64,000 nucleotides of DNA from Halomarina pelagica (GTDB lineage Archaea > Halobacteriota > Halobacteria > Halobacteriales > Haloarculaceae): NCBI RefSeq assembly GCF_024228315.1, contig NZ_CP100454.1, positions 3,348,001-3,412,000 on the forward strand. Reading direction: 5' to 3'. A program made the translations under genes and the position numbers. Within the stretch, counting starts at the first letter, position 1. The number at the start of each line of letters is the position of its first letter. Below, one piece after another: positions 1 through 7,478 of the stretch. The notes under the pieces are model-generated. The model was not told the DNA's origin, did not search any database, and was given only the letters and a program-made list of their open reading frames with translations.

Positions 1-737
1 GCATCCTCCTCGGCGACGAGGACGTCACCGACGCGTCCCGACGCGAGCGCATCGAGGGGCGGATGGCCTACATCCCGGAGGACCGCCAGGAGCGCGGGCT
101 CGTGATGGAGTTCGACCTCGTGGAGAACGGCCTGCTGGGTAACCAGCACCGAGAGCCGTACGCCCGCGGCGGACGCATCGACTGGGAGCGGACCCGTGCG
201 CACGCGGAGGCGGTCATCGAGACGTACGACGTCCGCCCGCCGAACCCCGACGCGAACGCGGGGGCGCTCTCGGGCGGCAACCAGCAGAAGTTCATCGTCG
301 GGCGGGAGTTCGCCCGCGATCCGCGGCTCGTGATCGCCACACATCCGACCCGCGGCGTGGACATCGGCTCGACCGAGTTCATCCACGAGCGACTGCTCGC
401 GCTGCGCGAGGAGGGGGTCGCGGTCCTGCTGGTCTCCTCGCAACTGGAGGAGGTACAGGGCCTCTCCGACCGCCTCGCGGTGATGCACGCCGGCGAGATC
501 ATGGACGTGGTCGATCCCGACACGGTCACCGAGGAGGAGATCGGCCTGCTGATGGCGGGCGAGCGCCCCGACGCGGGCGAGACGGTCCGCCTGGACGACG
601 GAGCGGGCGCGGGCGAATCCTCGTCCGTCGGCGCTGACGAGGCGGACGAGGCGGAGGGTGCGAACGAGGCGGACGGGACGAGCGAGACGGACGGGGCGGG
701 TCACGAGGCGACGGCGGGCGGAGGTGAGGGCCGGTGA
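1..737 (+). CDS. Nucleoside-type ABC transporter ATP-binding protein, 5' truncated by window edge
   Basis: The reading frame is open from base 3, so the start lies before the window. What is seen is the second ATPase domain of a double-domain ATPase of the RbsA/NupO class. The signature LSGGNQQK is at about residue 90. The Walker B region reads LVIATHPTRGVD, where the usual D and E are replaced; such a degenerate Walker B is normal in the nucleoside (BmpA-associated) branch. The last 45 residues are a low-complexity acidic tail rich in GADE. The stop overlaps the GTG of the next permease by 4 nt, so the genes are translationally coupled. The two permeases, cytidine deaminase and uridine phosphorylase that follow indicate nucleosides as substrate rather than sugars (inference). 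The solute-binding lipoprotein would be expected upstream. Confidence 0.9.
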   Translation, partial: ILLGDEDVTDASRRERIEGRMAYIPEDRQERGLVMEFDLVENGLLGNQHREPYARGGRIDWERTRAHAEAVIETYDVRPPNPDANAGALSGGNQQKFIVGREFARDPRLVIATHPTRGVDIGSTEFIHERLLALREEGVAVLLVSSQLEEVQGLSDRLAVMHAGEIMDVVDPDTVTEEEIGLLMAGERPDAGETVRLDDGAGAGESSSVGADEADEAEGANEADGTSETDGAGHEATAGGGEGR

Positions 738-2047
738 GCGCGCGCGACCGCGTCGAGGCGGCCCTCGAACGACTCGTGCGGGCCTCTGCGACCGAACGGT
801 TCCTCATCAGCGCCGCGGCGCTCCTGCTCTCGATGCTCGTCGGCACCGTCATCGTCCTCGCGGCGGGACGGATGACCACCTGCGCGCCCGGGACGGGCGT
901 GCACTACTTCGGCGTCGGGTTCTGTTACGACCCCGCGCGGGTGTACGACCGCCTGTTCCTCGGGGCGCTCGGCAACCCCATCAACCCCTACTTCGACCCG
1001 CTACACGGGCAGTTCGCGCCGCCGATCCAGCGCGGGTGGAGCCCGCTCAATCCGAAGGTCGCGCGGACGCTCGCCGAGACGACGATCCTCGTGTTCACGG
1101 GGCTCTCGGTCGCGGTGGCGTTCCGCGCCGGCATCTTCAACATCGGGACGCAGGGGCAACTGATCGCCGGCGGTCTCGCCTCCGTCCTCGCGATGCTCGC
1201 CGTCGCGCCCGCCCTGTCGGGGCTGGTCGGCGGTGCCGCCGGGACGTTCGTCGCGACGACGCTGATCCTCCTGGTCGGTCTCCTCGTCGGGGCGCTGTTC
1301 GGCGGCCTCTACGGGGCGATCCCGGGGATCCTGAAGGCGTACGCCGACGCGAACGAGGTCATCACGACGATCATGCTGAACTTCGTCGCGTCGCTGCTGG
1401 CGCTCTACCTCGTCGGGAACCACTTCAAGGACCCCGAGGCACTGGCGACGAAGACGCGCGACCTCCCCGCGTTCGCCGGGTTCGCGGACACGCTGTTCGG
1501 CTACTCGCGGTTCTCGATCTTCGCGCTGCTCGTCGCGCTCGCGCTGGTCGGCGGGATCTACTACCTGCTCGGCCACACCGCGTACGGGTTCGACCTGCGG
1601 ACGAGCGGCATCCAGCCGGAGGCGGCTGAGTACGGCGGCGTGGACGCCAAACGCACGATCGTCTCCAGCATGACCCTCTCGGGGGCGCTCGGCGGCGTGG
1701 GCGGCATGGTCTACGCCGTCATGTTCTTCGGGTACTTCCAGACGCCGATCCCCGCCTACGGGTTCGACGGCATCACCGTCTCCATCCTCGCGGGGAACAA
1801 CCCGCTCGGCGTGATCCCGGCGGCGTTCCTGTTCGGCCTCCTCAAGAGCGGGACGCTCGCCATCCAGCTCGACACGGCGCTCGACGTGCCGGTCGAACTC
1901 GTCGGCATCCTCCGCGGGCTGATCATCCTGTTCGTGGCGATGCCGGAGTTCTTCCGAATCGTCGGCCAGCGGGTCGTCGATCTCGACCCGGCGAGGCCGG
2001 TCGCGACGGACGGCGGCGACCGCGACGGAGGTGCGTCCGATGAGTAA
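734..2047 (+). CDS. ABC transporter permease, nucleoside type (first permease)
   Basis: This is a 437-residue membrane protein of the branched-chain/ribose permease superfamily, in the subgroup paired with BMP-family nucleoside-binding proteins. It starts at GTG within the GTGA overlap with the ATPase stop. After one N-terminal membrane segment (about 20-45) there is an extracytoplasmic loop with two cysteines. A run of hydrophobic segments follows from about residue 115 on. The stretch EVITTIMLNFVASLL near 210 matches the conserved EVI-TIM-N motif of these permeases. The tail is acidic. It forms a heteromeric channel with the next gene and the upstream ATPase. The assignment to nucleosides rests on the family resemblance and on the salvage genes downstream. 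Confidence 0.9.
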   Translation: MSARDRVEAALERLVRASATERFLISAAALLLSMLVGTVIVLAAGRMTTCAPGTGVHYFGVGFCYDPARVYDRLFLGALGNPINPYFDPLHGQFAPPIQRGWSPLNPKVARTLAETTILVFTGLSVAVAFRAGIFNIGTQGQLIAGGLASVLAMLAVAPALSGLVGGAAGTFVATTLILLVGLLVGALFGGLYGAIPGILKAYADANEVITTIMLNFVASLLALYLVGNHFKDPEALATKTRDLPAFAGFADTLFGYSRFSIFALLVALALVGGIYYLLGHTAYGFDLRTSGIQPEAAEYGGVDAKRTIVSSMTLSGALGGVGGMVYAVMFFGYFQTPIPAYGFDGITVSILAGNNPLGVIPAAFLFGLLKSGTLAIQLDTALDVPVELVGILRGLIILFVAMPEFFRIVGQRVVDLDPARPVATDGGDRDGGASDE

Positions 2048-3143
2048 CGAGACCGTCGCTTCGACCGGGTGGCGGGGGATCTCGCGAGCGCACATCGCCG
2101 GCGGCGGCGGCCTCCTGCTGGCGCTGTTTGCGATCGTCGGCCTCCTGTTTCCGACGTCGTGGGCCGGCGTCCTGCTCGACATCGTCACCCGGACGTCGAC
2201 GCTGGCGTCGACGCTCCGGCTCGCCGTCCCCATCGCGCTCGCGGCGGTCGGCGGCATCTTCGCCGAGAAGAGCGGCGTCATCAACATCGGCCTGGAGGGA
2301 TTGCTCATCGTCTCGGCGTTCACGGCCATCTACGGGGTCGACGTGACCGGGAGCGTCTGGCTCGGTTTCCTCCTCGGCGTCGCCGCGAGCGTCCTGCTCG
2401 CGGCGGTGTTCGCGGTCGTCTGCATCGAGTTCCGCGCCGATCAGATCATCGCGGGGCTCGCCATCTGGCTCGTCGCGCTCGGCCTCGCACCGTTCCTCTC
2501 GCAGGTGATCTACGACCAGATCAACACCGCACAGGTGGCGACGTTCACGTCGCTCCCGCGGCTGATCGACTCGCTCGGCGTCCCGGCGGTGCCGGAACTG
2601 CTCCGCGCGCTGGGCGGGATCCCGTTCTTCGGCGCGCTGTTCACCGCCTCGCCGACGGTGTATCTCATGTTCCTCTCGGTCGCCGTCGGCTGGTACGTGC
2701 TCAACCGCACGCCGTTCGGCCGGTGGGTGCGCGCGAGCGGCGAGAACCCGAAGGCGCTCGACACGGTGGGCGTGAGCGTCCACCGGGTTCGCTACGCCGC
2801 GGTGCTCCTCTCGGGGGTGTTCGCCGGGATGGGCGGGGCGAGCCTCGCGCTCAGCCTCGGCCAGTTCACCGGCGGCGGCCAGACGATGGTCAACGGCAAG
2901 GGATTCATCGCCATCGTCGCCTACCTGTTCGGCAACTACAACCCCGTCGGCGCGCTGCTCTCGACGATGCTGTTCGCGGGGCTCGAGGCCGTCCAGATCC
3001 GCCTGCAGTCGGGGGGGTTCGGCGTCCCCAACCCGCTCGTCCGACTCATCCCCTACGTGTCGGTCATCGTCGTGCTCGCGCTGGTCGGCCGCACGAAGAT
3101 CCCCGCCGCGGCGGGCGAGCACTACGAGTCCGGCGAGGACTGA
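2040..3143 (+). CDS. ABC transporter permease, nucleoside type (second permease)
   Basis: This is a 367-residue polytopic permease, partner of the preceding one. I chose ATG at 2040 over GTG at 2031 because a strong ribosome-binding sequence (GGAGGTG) sits just before it and the gene then overlaps the previous stop by 8 nt. The motif EKSGVINIGLEGLL near residue 78 is the family hallmark (ERSGVINIGIEG in bacterial homologues). QTMVNGKGFIAI and GLEAVQIRLQ near the C-terminus also fit. It completes an ATPase-permease-permease operon for nucleoside uptake. The next gene has its own promoter 60 nt later, so salvage enzymes may be separately transcribed. Confidence 0.9.
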   Translation: MSNETVASTGWRGISRAHIAGGGGLLLALFAIVGLLFPTSWAGVLLDIVTRTSTLASTLRLAVPIALAAVGGIFAEKSGVINIGLEGLLIVSAFTAIYGVDVTGSVWLGFLLGVAASVLLAAVFAVVCIEFRADQIIAGLAIWLVALGLAPFLSQVIYDQINTAQVATFTSLPRLIDSLGVPAVPELLRALGGIPFFGALFTASPTVYLMFLSVAVGWYVLNRTPFGRWVRASGENPKALDTVGVSVHRVRYAAVLLSGVFAGMGGASLALSLGQFTGGGQTMVNGKGFIAIVAYLFGNYNPVGALLSTMLFAGLEAVQIRLQSGGFGVPNPLVRLIPYVSVIVVLALVGRTKIPAAAGEHYESGED

Positions 3144-3170
3144 CCGCGGACGAGCGGGCGGCGTGCACAG

Positions 3171-3180
3171 GCTATTTCTC
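3171..3180 (+). promoter_or_regulatory. TATA-like promoter box of cdd
   Basis: The box GCTATTTCTC lies 32 nt before the cdd ATG, the spacing expected for a haloarchaeal promoter giving a nearly leaderless transcript. An almost identical box sits 31 nt before udp. Confidence 0.5.
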
Positions 3181-3202
3181 CCGAGTCCGCGAACGGCGTT
3201 TC

Positions 3203-3616
3203 ATGGAGGCGACCGAACTCGTCGAGCGCGCCCGCGAAGCCCTCGCGGCCGCCTACGTTCCGTACTCCGAGTACCGCGTCGGCGCGGCGCTCGAGACCGC
3301 CGACGGCACCGTCTACACCGGCTGTAACGTCGAGAACGCCAACTACTCGAACTCGCTACACGCCGAGGAGGTCGCCGTCGCGGAGGCGGTCAAGAACGGC
3401 CACGCCGAGTTCGCGCGTATCGCCGTCTCCTCGGGCGCGCGCGACGGCGTCACCCCCTGTGGGATGTGTCGCCAGACGCTCGCCGAGTTCAGCGAGGACG
3501 ACCTCCCGGTATTCTGTGACGAGGGCGACTCGATCCGCGAGTACGCGCTCGGCGACCTCCTCCCGAACACGATCTCGCTCGACACGCTGGAGGCCGCCCG
3601 TGGGCGGCGCTCGTAG
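3203..3616 (+). CDS. cdd: Cytidine deaminase
   Basis: This 137-residue enzyme hydrolyses cytidine or deoxycytidine to uridine or deoxyuridine plus ammonia. The zinc site is complete: HAEEVAVAEAV near residue 53 gives one ligand plus the catalytic glutamate, and PCGMCRQTLAEF near 87 gives the two cysteines. Length matches the small tetrameric class. Start ATG at 3203 gives the expected N-terminus (about 15 residues before YSEYRVGAAL). It lies between the nucleoside transporter genes and uridine phosphorylase, so imported cytidine would pass to uridine and then to uracil. A TATA-like box sits 32 nt upstream. Confidence 0.95.
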   Translation: MEATELVERAREALAAAYVPYSEYRVGAALETADGTVYTGCNVENANYSNSLHAEEVAVAEAVKNGHAEFARIAVSSGARDGVTPCGMCRQTLAEFSEDDLPVFCDEGDSIREYALGDLLPNTISLDTLEAARGRRS

Positions 3617-3630
3617 CGCGTAACCCACCT

Positions 3631-3640
3631 GCTATTTGTT
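3631..3640 (+). promoter_or_regulatory. TATA-like promoter box of udp
   Basis: The box GCTATTTGTT lies 31 nt before the udp ATG and matches the cdd box in 9 of 10 positions at the same spacing. Confidence 0.5.
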
Positions 3641-3661
3641 CGCCGACGAGGAACGTCGCGC

Positions 3662-4468
3662 ATGAGCGACGCAGACGACGTGCAGTACCACATCGAGGCT
3701 GGACCGGGCGACGTCGCCGAGACGGTGCTCCTGCCGGGCGACACCGAGCGCGTGGACAAGATCGTCGCCGGCTGGGACGCCGCCGAGGAGGTCGCCTCAC
3801 ACCGCGAGTACCGCACCGTCACCGGCGAGTACGAGGGGACGCCGATCTCCGTCACGTCGACGGGGATCGGCAGTCCGTCGGCGGCCATCGCCGTCGAGGA
3901 ACTCGCGGCGGTCGGCGCGACCACCTTCGTCAGGGTCGGTTCCTGCGGCGCGATCCAGCCGGAGATGGCGATCGGCGACCTCGTCATCTCCTCCGGCGGC
4001 GTCCGGCAGGAGGGGACGAGCGCGGCGTACGTCCGCGAGACGTACCCCGCGGTCGCGGACCAGGAGGTCGTGACGGCGCTCGTCGCGGCCGCCGAACGCC
4101 TCGGCTACGACTACCACGTCGGCCTCACCGCCTCGACGGACTCCTTCTACGCGGGACAGGGTCGCCCCGGTTTCGGGGGATACGTCTCCCGGGCGGGGAC
4201 GGATCTGTTCGAGGAACTGCGCGACGCGAACGTGAAGAACTTCGAGATGGAGGCGAGCGCCATCTTCACGCTCGCGAACGTCTACGGCCTGCGCGCGGGG
4301 GCCGTGTGTACGGTCTACGCTAACCGCACCACCGGCGAGTTCCGCGTCGAGGGCGAGAACCGGGCCGCCGAGACCGCCTCCCTCGCGGTCCACCTTCTCG
4401 CGCGGATGGACGCCGTCAAGGCCGAGGCCGGGGCCGACCGCTGGCACGCCGGGCTCTCGCTTGAGTGA
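3662..4468 (+). CDS. udp: Uridine phosphorylase (nucleoside phosphorylase family)
   Basis: This 268-residue protein of the PNP/UDP family 1 splits a nucleoside with phosphate into base and ribose-1-phosphate. Seen motifs are PGDTERVDKI near the start (phosphate loop), TGIGSPSAAIAVEEL near 62, VRVGSCGA near 92 and NFEMEASAIFTLANVYG near 195, where the M-E pair binds the ribose. The family fit is to uridine phosphorylase, and the neighbouring cytidine deaminase supports a pyrimidine substrate; a purine nucleoside substrate cannot be excluded by eye. It has its own promoter, matching that of cdd. Confidence 0.88.
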   Translation: MSDADDVQYHIEAGPGDVAETVLLPGDTERVDKIVAGWDAAEEVASHREYRTVTGEYEGTPISVTSTGIGSPSAAIAVEELAAVGATTFVRVGSCGAIQPEMAIGDLVISSGGVRQEGTSAAYVRETYPAVADQEVVTALVAAAERLGYDYHVGLTASTDSFYAGQGRPGFGGYVSRAGTDLFEELRDANVKNFEMEASAIFTLANVYGLRAGAVCTVYANRTTGEFRVEGENRAAETASLAVHLLARMDAVKAEAGADRWHAGLSLE

Positions 4469-4515
4469 ACGGCTCGTCGACAGACCTTTGGCACTCGTCG
4501 CCGCACCACACGGCG

Positions 4516-4941
4516 ATGACCGAACTGCGCCGTACCGCGTGGGGGATGGCCGAGGAGGCGGAGCGGAACGTAGAGCGCCTCTCGATCGAGGAGGTCCTCG
4601 GGACGTACGACGACGAGGACGTGACGCTCGTCGACGTCCGCGACGTGCGCGAGCTGTGGCTCGAGGGGACGATACCGGGCGCGAAGCACGCGCCGCGCGG
4701 GATGCTCGAGTTCTGGGCGGACCCGGAGACGAAGTACTACCGCGATTACTTCGACCCGGGGCGGCGCTACGTGCTGTTCTGTAACGAGGCGGGCCGGTCG
4801 GCGCTCGCCGCCGCGCGGTTACGCGAGATGGGCTTCGAGGACGTGGCACACCTCGGCGGCGGGTTCACCGCGTGGCAGGAGGCCGGATACCCGATCGAGG
4901 AGGTCGAGCAGCGCGACTACGAGAACCGGTCCGACGGGTAG
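4516..4941 (+). CDS. Rhodanese-like domain protein
   Basis: This single-domain rhodanese has 141 residues. The domain runs from about residue 20 to 132, with the substrate loop CNEAGRSA carrying the catalytic cysteine near residue 88 and LGGGFTAWQEAGYPI closing the fold. Proteins of this kind transfer sulfane sulfur, but the acceptor here is unknown. ATG 4516 is preferred over a GTG at 4465 that overlaps the udp stop, because it gives the usual short N-terminus. It is followed by more than 1.2 kb without a gene. Confidence 0.85.
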   Translation: MTELRRTAWGMAEEAERNVERLSIEEVLGTYDDEDVTLVDVRDVRELWLEGTIPGAKHAPRGMLEFWADPETKYYRDYFDPGRRYVLFCNEAGRSALAAARLREMGFEDVAHLGGGFTAWQEAGYPIEEVEQRDYENRSDG

Positions 4942-4959
4942 GCCGGGGCGGGCGAACGG

Positions 4960-5474
4960 GCGACCCCCGCCAGGGGTCGCGGGGCGTGGCGTCGAGCACC
5001 CGCGAGTGAGCGCCGCAGGCGCGAACGAGCGGACCGACGTTCACGAGAGTGAAACGCTCGTGAGCCAACCGGAACGCGCCGCGTTCCGGTGACGACCCCC
5101 CGAGGAGCGCCGGAGGTGCGACGAGGGGGTGAGGAGGGTTTGCTCCAGCTTTTGCCAGCGAACGAGGCGCGCAGCGCCGAGTGAGCGTGGTCCGAGAGAC
5201 GCCAGAGGCGTCTCTCGTCATCTCGGAGCAGCGAAGCTGCTCCGACGACTCGTCGGAAGACCGGAGGTCTTCCGAGATCTCGCAGGAGCGAAGTTCCTGC
5301 GGACTCGTCGAAGTGCCTCCGGCACTTCGAGATCTCGAAAGGCGCGAAGCGCCTTTCGGCGTTCACGAGAGCTTCGCTCTCGTGCCGTGTGGAAGATGCA
5401 ACGCGTCTTCCATGCCCACAAGAACGACTTCGTCGTTCTTGGGACAGCCCATCAGAACCGCGAAGCGGTTCTGA
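4960..5474. repeat. Tandem array of unrelated short hairpins with three-base loops
   Basis: Ten consecutive palindromes occupy 5193-5474, at 5193-5217, 5223-5245, 5253-5275, 5281-5301, 5308-5330, 5336-5358, 5364-5384, 5390-5412, 5419-5441 and 5452-5474. Each has a 9-11 bp stem and a loop of exactly 3 nt (AGA, GAA, GGA, GAA, TCC, GAA, TTC, AAC, TTC, GAA). Spacers are 5-10 nt and the period is about 28 bp. Stem sequences differ from unit to unit. Looser members precede them at 5010-5022, 5043-5063, 5069-5091, 5107-5119 and 5166-5178, with a 5-nt-loop hairpin at 4960. Two stems hold one G-T wobble. No convincing gene lies here. Confidence 0.85.
5134..5161 (+). repeat. Gene-end repeat core, copy 1
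   Basis: A 28-nt block beginning GAGGGTTTGCTCCAGC and ending CCAGCGA recurs almost exactly in inverse orientation at 58427-58455. It sits inside the hairpin-rich region and has no coding role that I can see. Confidence 0.6.
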
Positions 5475-5526
5475 GGACGACAGCAAAACGTGGGCGTGCA
5501 GACGACGTCGGCACCGCGACCGCTCC

Positions 5527-5602
5527 GCGGGGCGTGACGTCGCACAACCGCTCGCGCCCCGCGGCGACTCTCAGGTCACGGGGGAGCCTGATCCCGTTCT
5601 CG
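5527..5602 (+). repeat. Dispersed 75-bp repeat, copy 1
   Basis: The block carries GGGGCGTGACGTCGCACAAC, then a GC-rich stem, then TCTCAGGTCACGGGGG and ATCCCGTTCTC. A closely similar copy lies on the opposite strand at 58592-58670. It borders the probable IS200/IS605-type remnant on its right, so it may be part of an old transposon end (inference). Confidence 0.6.
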
Positions 5603-5618
5603 GTTATGTGGTTGCAGG

Positions 5619-5990
5619 CGAGAAACCCCCGCCCTTGAGGGCGGGGATGAATCGCCGTCTTTGGTCGTAACCGGCGAAATCGAAAGGCTTGAGTGCCCAT
5701 ACTGCGCGTCTGTGAGTGTCGTTGCGACGGCCCCCCGTCGTAACTGACCGTTCGAAAACTGGCAGTTGACTTGGTGTTTGCCTCATCAAAAGGTAAGCCT
5801 TCGAACAACACACCGACACAAAACAACCAGATACCTCCGAGTCGCCGTGTCCGTCTTGGACACCCGATAGGAGTAACGGGGGCGTGGCACTCCCCCCGGC
5901 ACGTCGGGCCGGAAACCCGAGGTTCCCAAACCAGCGCACTGCGGTGCGGGCGTGGGAAGCCCCGCCGGTTACCGCGGGGAGGATGTCACA
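5619..5990 (+). mobile_element. Probable non-autonomous IS200/IS605-type remnant (no tnpA or tnpB)
   Basis: The stretch begins with a hairpin at 5627-5646 (arms CCCCGCCC/GGGCGGGG, loop TTGA) followed by GATGAATC. It ends with a second hairpin at 5960-5979 (arms CCCCGC/GCGGGG) followed by AGGATGTCAC. Such subterminal hairpins, with GGGAAGCCCCGCC before and GGATGTCAC after, are what I know from the right ends of haloarchaeal TnpB-type elements. No transposase reading frame is present between them, so this would be a deletion derivative (a MITE/PATE-like element). The exact ends are not determined. Confidence 0.45.
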
Positions 5991-6045
5991 AACGTTCGGC
6001 ACCCGTCGAGCCGACAGCAGCCGCGGTGCGCTCCGTGTCGTACCG

Positions 6046-6146
6046 CGAGCGAGTGAAACGAGCGAGCGGCGTTTTTTGGTGCAGATTTTTTGGCGGGGTT
6101 CGAGGCGCGGCTTCGCCGCGCCGAGGACTCCGCCAAAAAAGGTGCG
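6046..6146 (-). terminator. Repeat-type transcription terminator of the NADH dehydrogenase gene
   Basis: Directly after the stop codon of the minus-strand gene come CACC and a T-run. Long arms CCGCCAAAAAA (6130-6140) and TTTTTTGGCGG (6086-6096) form an inverted repeat enclosing a smaller hairpin at 6104-6122 with loop TTC. The layout (short CACC, T-run, arms, inner hairpin) recurs after the zinc-ribbon gene at 58388-58455. Termination is inferred from position and T-runs. Confidence 0.45.
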
Positions 6147-6147
6147 T

Positions 6148-7326
6148 CTACATATCCGGCCACGCCTTCGCGGCGCGACCGGGACCCGAGACGCGGTTGA
6201 TCCAGCGCGAGGCGACCGACTTCTTGAGCGCCTCGGCGGGGAACCCGCCGAACAGCTTTACGGGGAGCGAGAAGCCGTTAGCGGGTTTGACGCCGTAGGC
6301 GACGGCCTCGTCGCCGACCGAGATGAGCGTCCCCTTGTCGACGTGCTCCCACTGCTTGAGCGGCTGGCCGTTCACGGCGCGCTTTACGTTCTCGCCGACG
6401 ACCTCGGCGGCCTGCCAGGCCGCCTGTGCGGTGGGCGGGGCGGGTTCGCCGTCGAGCTGTTCGACGAGCGCGGTGTCGCCGAGCGCAAAGACGCGCTCGT
6501 CGCTCGTCTGGAACGTCGAGCGGGTAGTGAAGCGGTGGCTGCGCTCGTCCTGTTCGACGTCGACGTTCTCCGCGACCTCCCGGCCCGTGATCCCGCCGGT
6601 CCAGAGGAGGACGTCGTACTCGAGTTCGGTGTCGTCGCCGATGTAGACGGTGTCGTCGTCGACCTCGCCGATGAACTCGCCGGTCATGATGTTGACGTCG
6701 CGCTCGCGGAGCATCTCGTCGAGCTTCTCCTGTAGTTCGGGCGCGCCGGGCGGGAAGACGTTGTCGAGCCCCTCGACGAGGTGGATGTCGATGGGCGCGC
6801 GGTGCTTGTCGCGGAACTCGGCGATCTCGCCGGCGCTCTGAATGCCGGAGAGGCCCGCGCCGCCGACGACGACCTGGGCGCGGTCGCTGCGCGAGGCCTC
6901 GCGGGCGGCCCGCTTGACGGCGTCGTGGATCTCGAGCGCGTCGTCGAGCGACTTGAGGGTCAGGGCGTGCTCCTGTAACCCCTCGATGCCGAAGAAGGCG
7001 GTTCGCGAGCCGATGGCGACCACGCAGTAGTCGTAGTTGACGGTCGTTCCGTCGTCGAGTTCGATCTCGCGGTCGTCGGTCTCGAGGCCGGTGACCGCGG
7101 CCTGGATGAACCGGGTGGAGGGGGCCTTGATCTCCTCGACGGGGAGGGCGATCTTCTCCTTGACCGCGGGGGTACGGATGACGCGGTGGGCCTCGTGGAG
7201 CACCAGGTGGTGGTCCACGTCGGAGATCCACGTCAGGTCGACTCGATCACCGAGGTTCTCTTCGATACTCTTGACCGCGCCGGCCCCGGCGTACCCGGAA
7301 CCGAGGACGACGACGTTTTCCGTCAT
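6148..7326 (-). CDS. Type II NADH dehydrogenase / FAD-dependent pyridine nucleotide-disulphide oxidoreductase
   Basis: This 392-residue flavoprotein passes electrons from NADH to quinone at the membrane without pumping protons (family knowledge). An FAD-binding GSGYAGAGA motif is near residue 8. A second Rossmann motif, GGAGLSGIQSAGE, lies near 157 for NADH, and VFALGDTALV near 292 is the C-terminal FAD motif. The C-terminal 70 residues contain an amphipathic stretch that could anchor it. I chose ATG at 7326 over GTG at 7332 because MTENVVVLGSG places the first strand at once. It stands alone between a repeat-rich gap and an HTH gene. A sulphide:quinone oxidoreductase is less likely, since the expected redox cysteines are absent. 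Confidence 0.82.
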   Translation of the reverse strand: MTENVVVLGSGYAGAGAVKSIEENLGDRVDLTWISDVDHHLVLHEAHRVIRTPAVKEKIALPVEEIKAPSTRFIQAAVTGLETDDREIELDDGTTVNYDYCVVAIGSRTAFFGIEGLQEHALTLKSLDDALEIHDAVKRAAREASRSDRAQVVVGGAGLSGIQSAGEIAEFRDKHRAPIDIHLVEGLDNVFPPGAPELQEKLDEMLRERDVNIMTGEFIGEVDDDTVYIGDDTELEYDVLLWTGGITGREVAENVDVEQDERSHRFTTRSTFQTSDERVFALGDTALVEQLDGEPAPPTAQAAWQAAEVVGENVKRAVNGQPLKQWEHVDKGTLISVGDEAVAYGVKPANGFSLPVKLFGGFPAEALKKSVASRWINRVSGPGRAAKAWPDM

Positions 7327-7478
7327 GTCCACCTCTGCAACCCCCTCGGATACAAAGGCTTTGGAACGGTCGTGAGCGTCCGTATCGTGGCATTTTATCG
7401 CAAATCGACGGTGTGATCGATCGATCCGGAGCCGGCGACAGAGCGGGCGAGAACAGAGGCGTTACGGAGCCGCGCGGA

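Noticed and set aside
1001-3122. Two long minus-strand ORFs opposite the permeases
   Set aside because: They are antisense shadows with extreme R/E/D composition and no domain.
2069-3202. Fusion of the long plus-strand frame with cytidine deaminase
   Set aside because: The upstream part is an arginine-rich shadow of the permease; the true deaminase begins at ATG 3203 with a promoter box before it.
5193-5474. CRISPR array
   Set aside because: The period is regular (about 28 bp), but the repeated units are not the same sequence; only the hairpin form repeats. There are no cas genes nearby.
5884-6735. 283-residue plus-strand ORF crossing the repeat block
   Set aside because: It spans noncoding repeats and the antisense strand of the NADH dehydrogenase gene; no domain.
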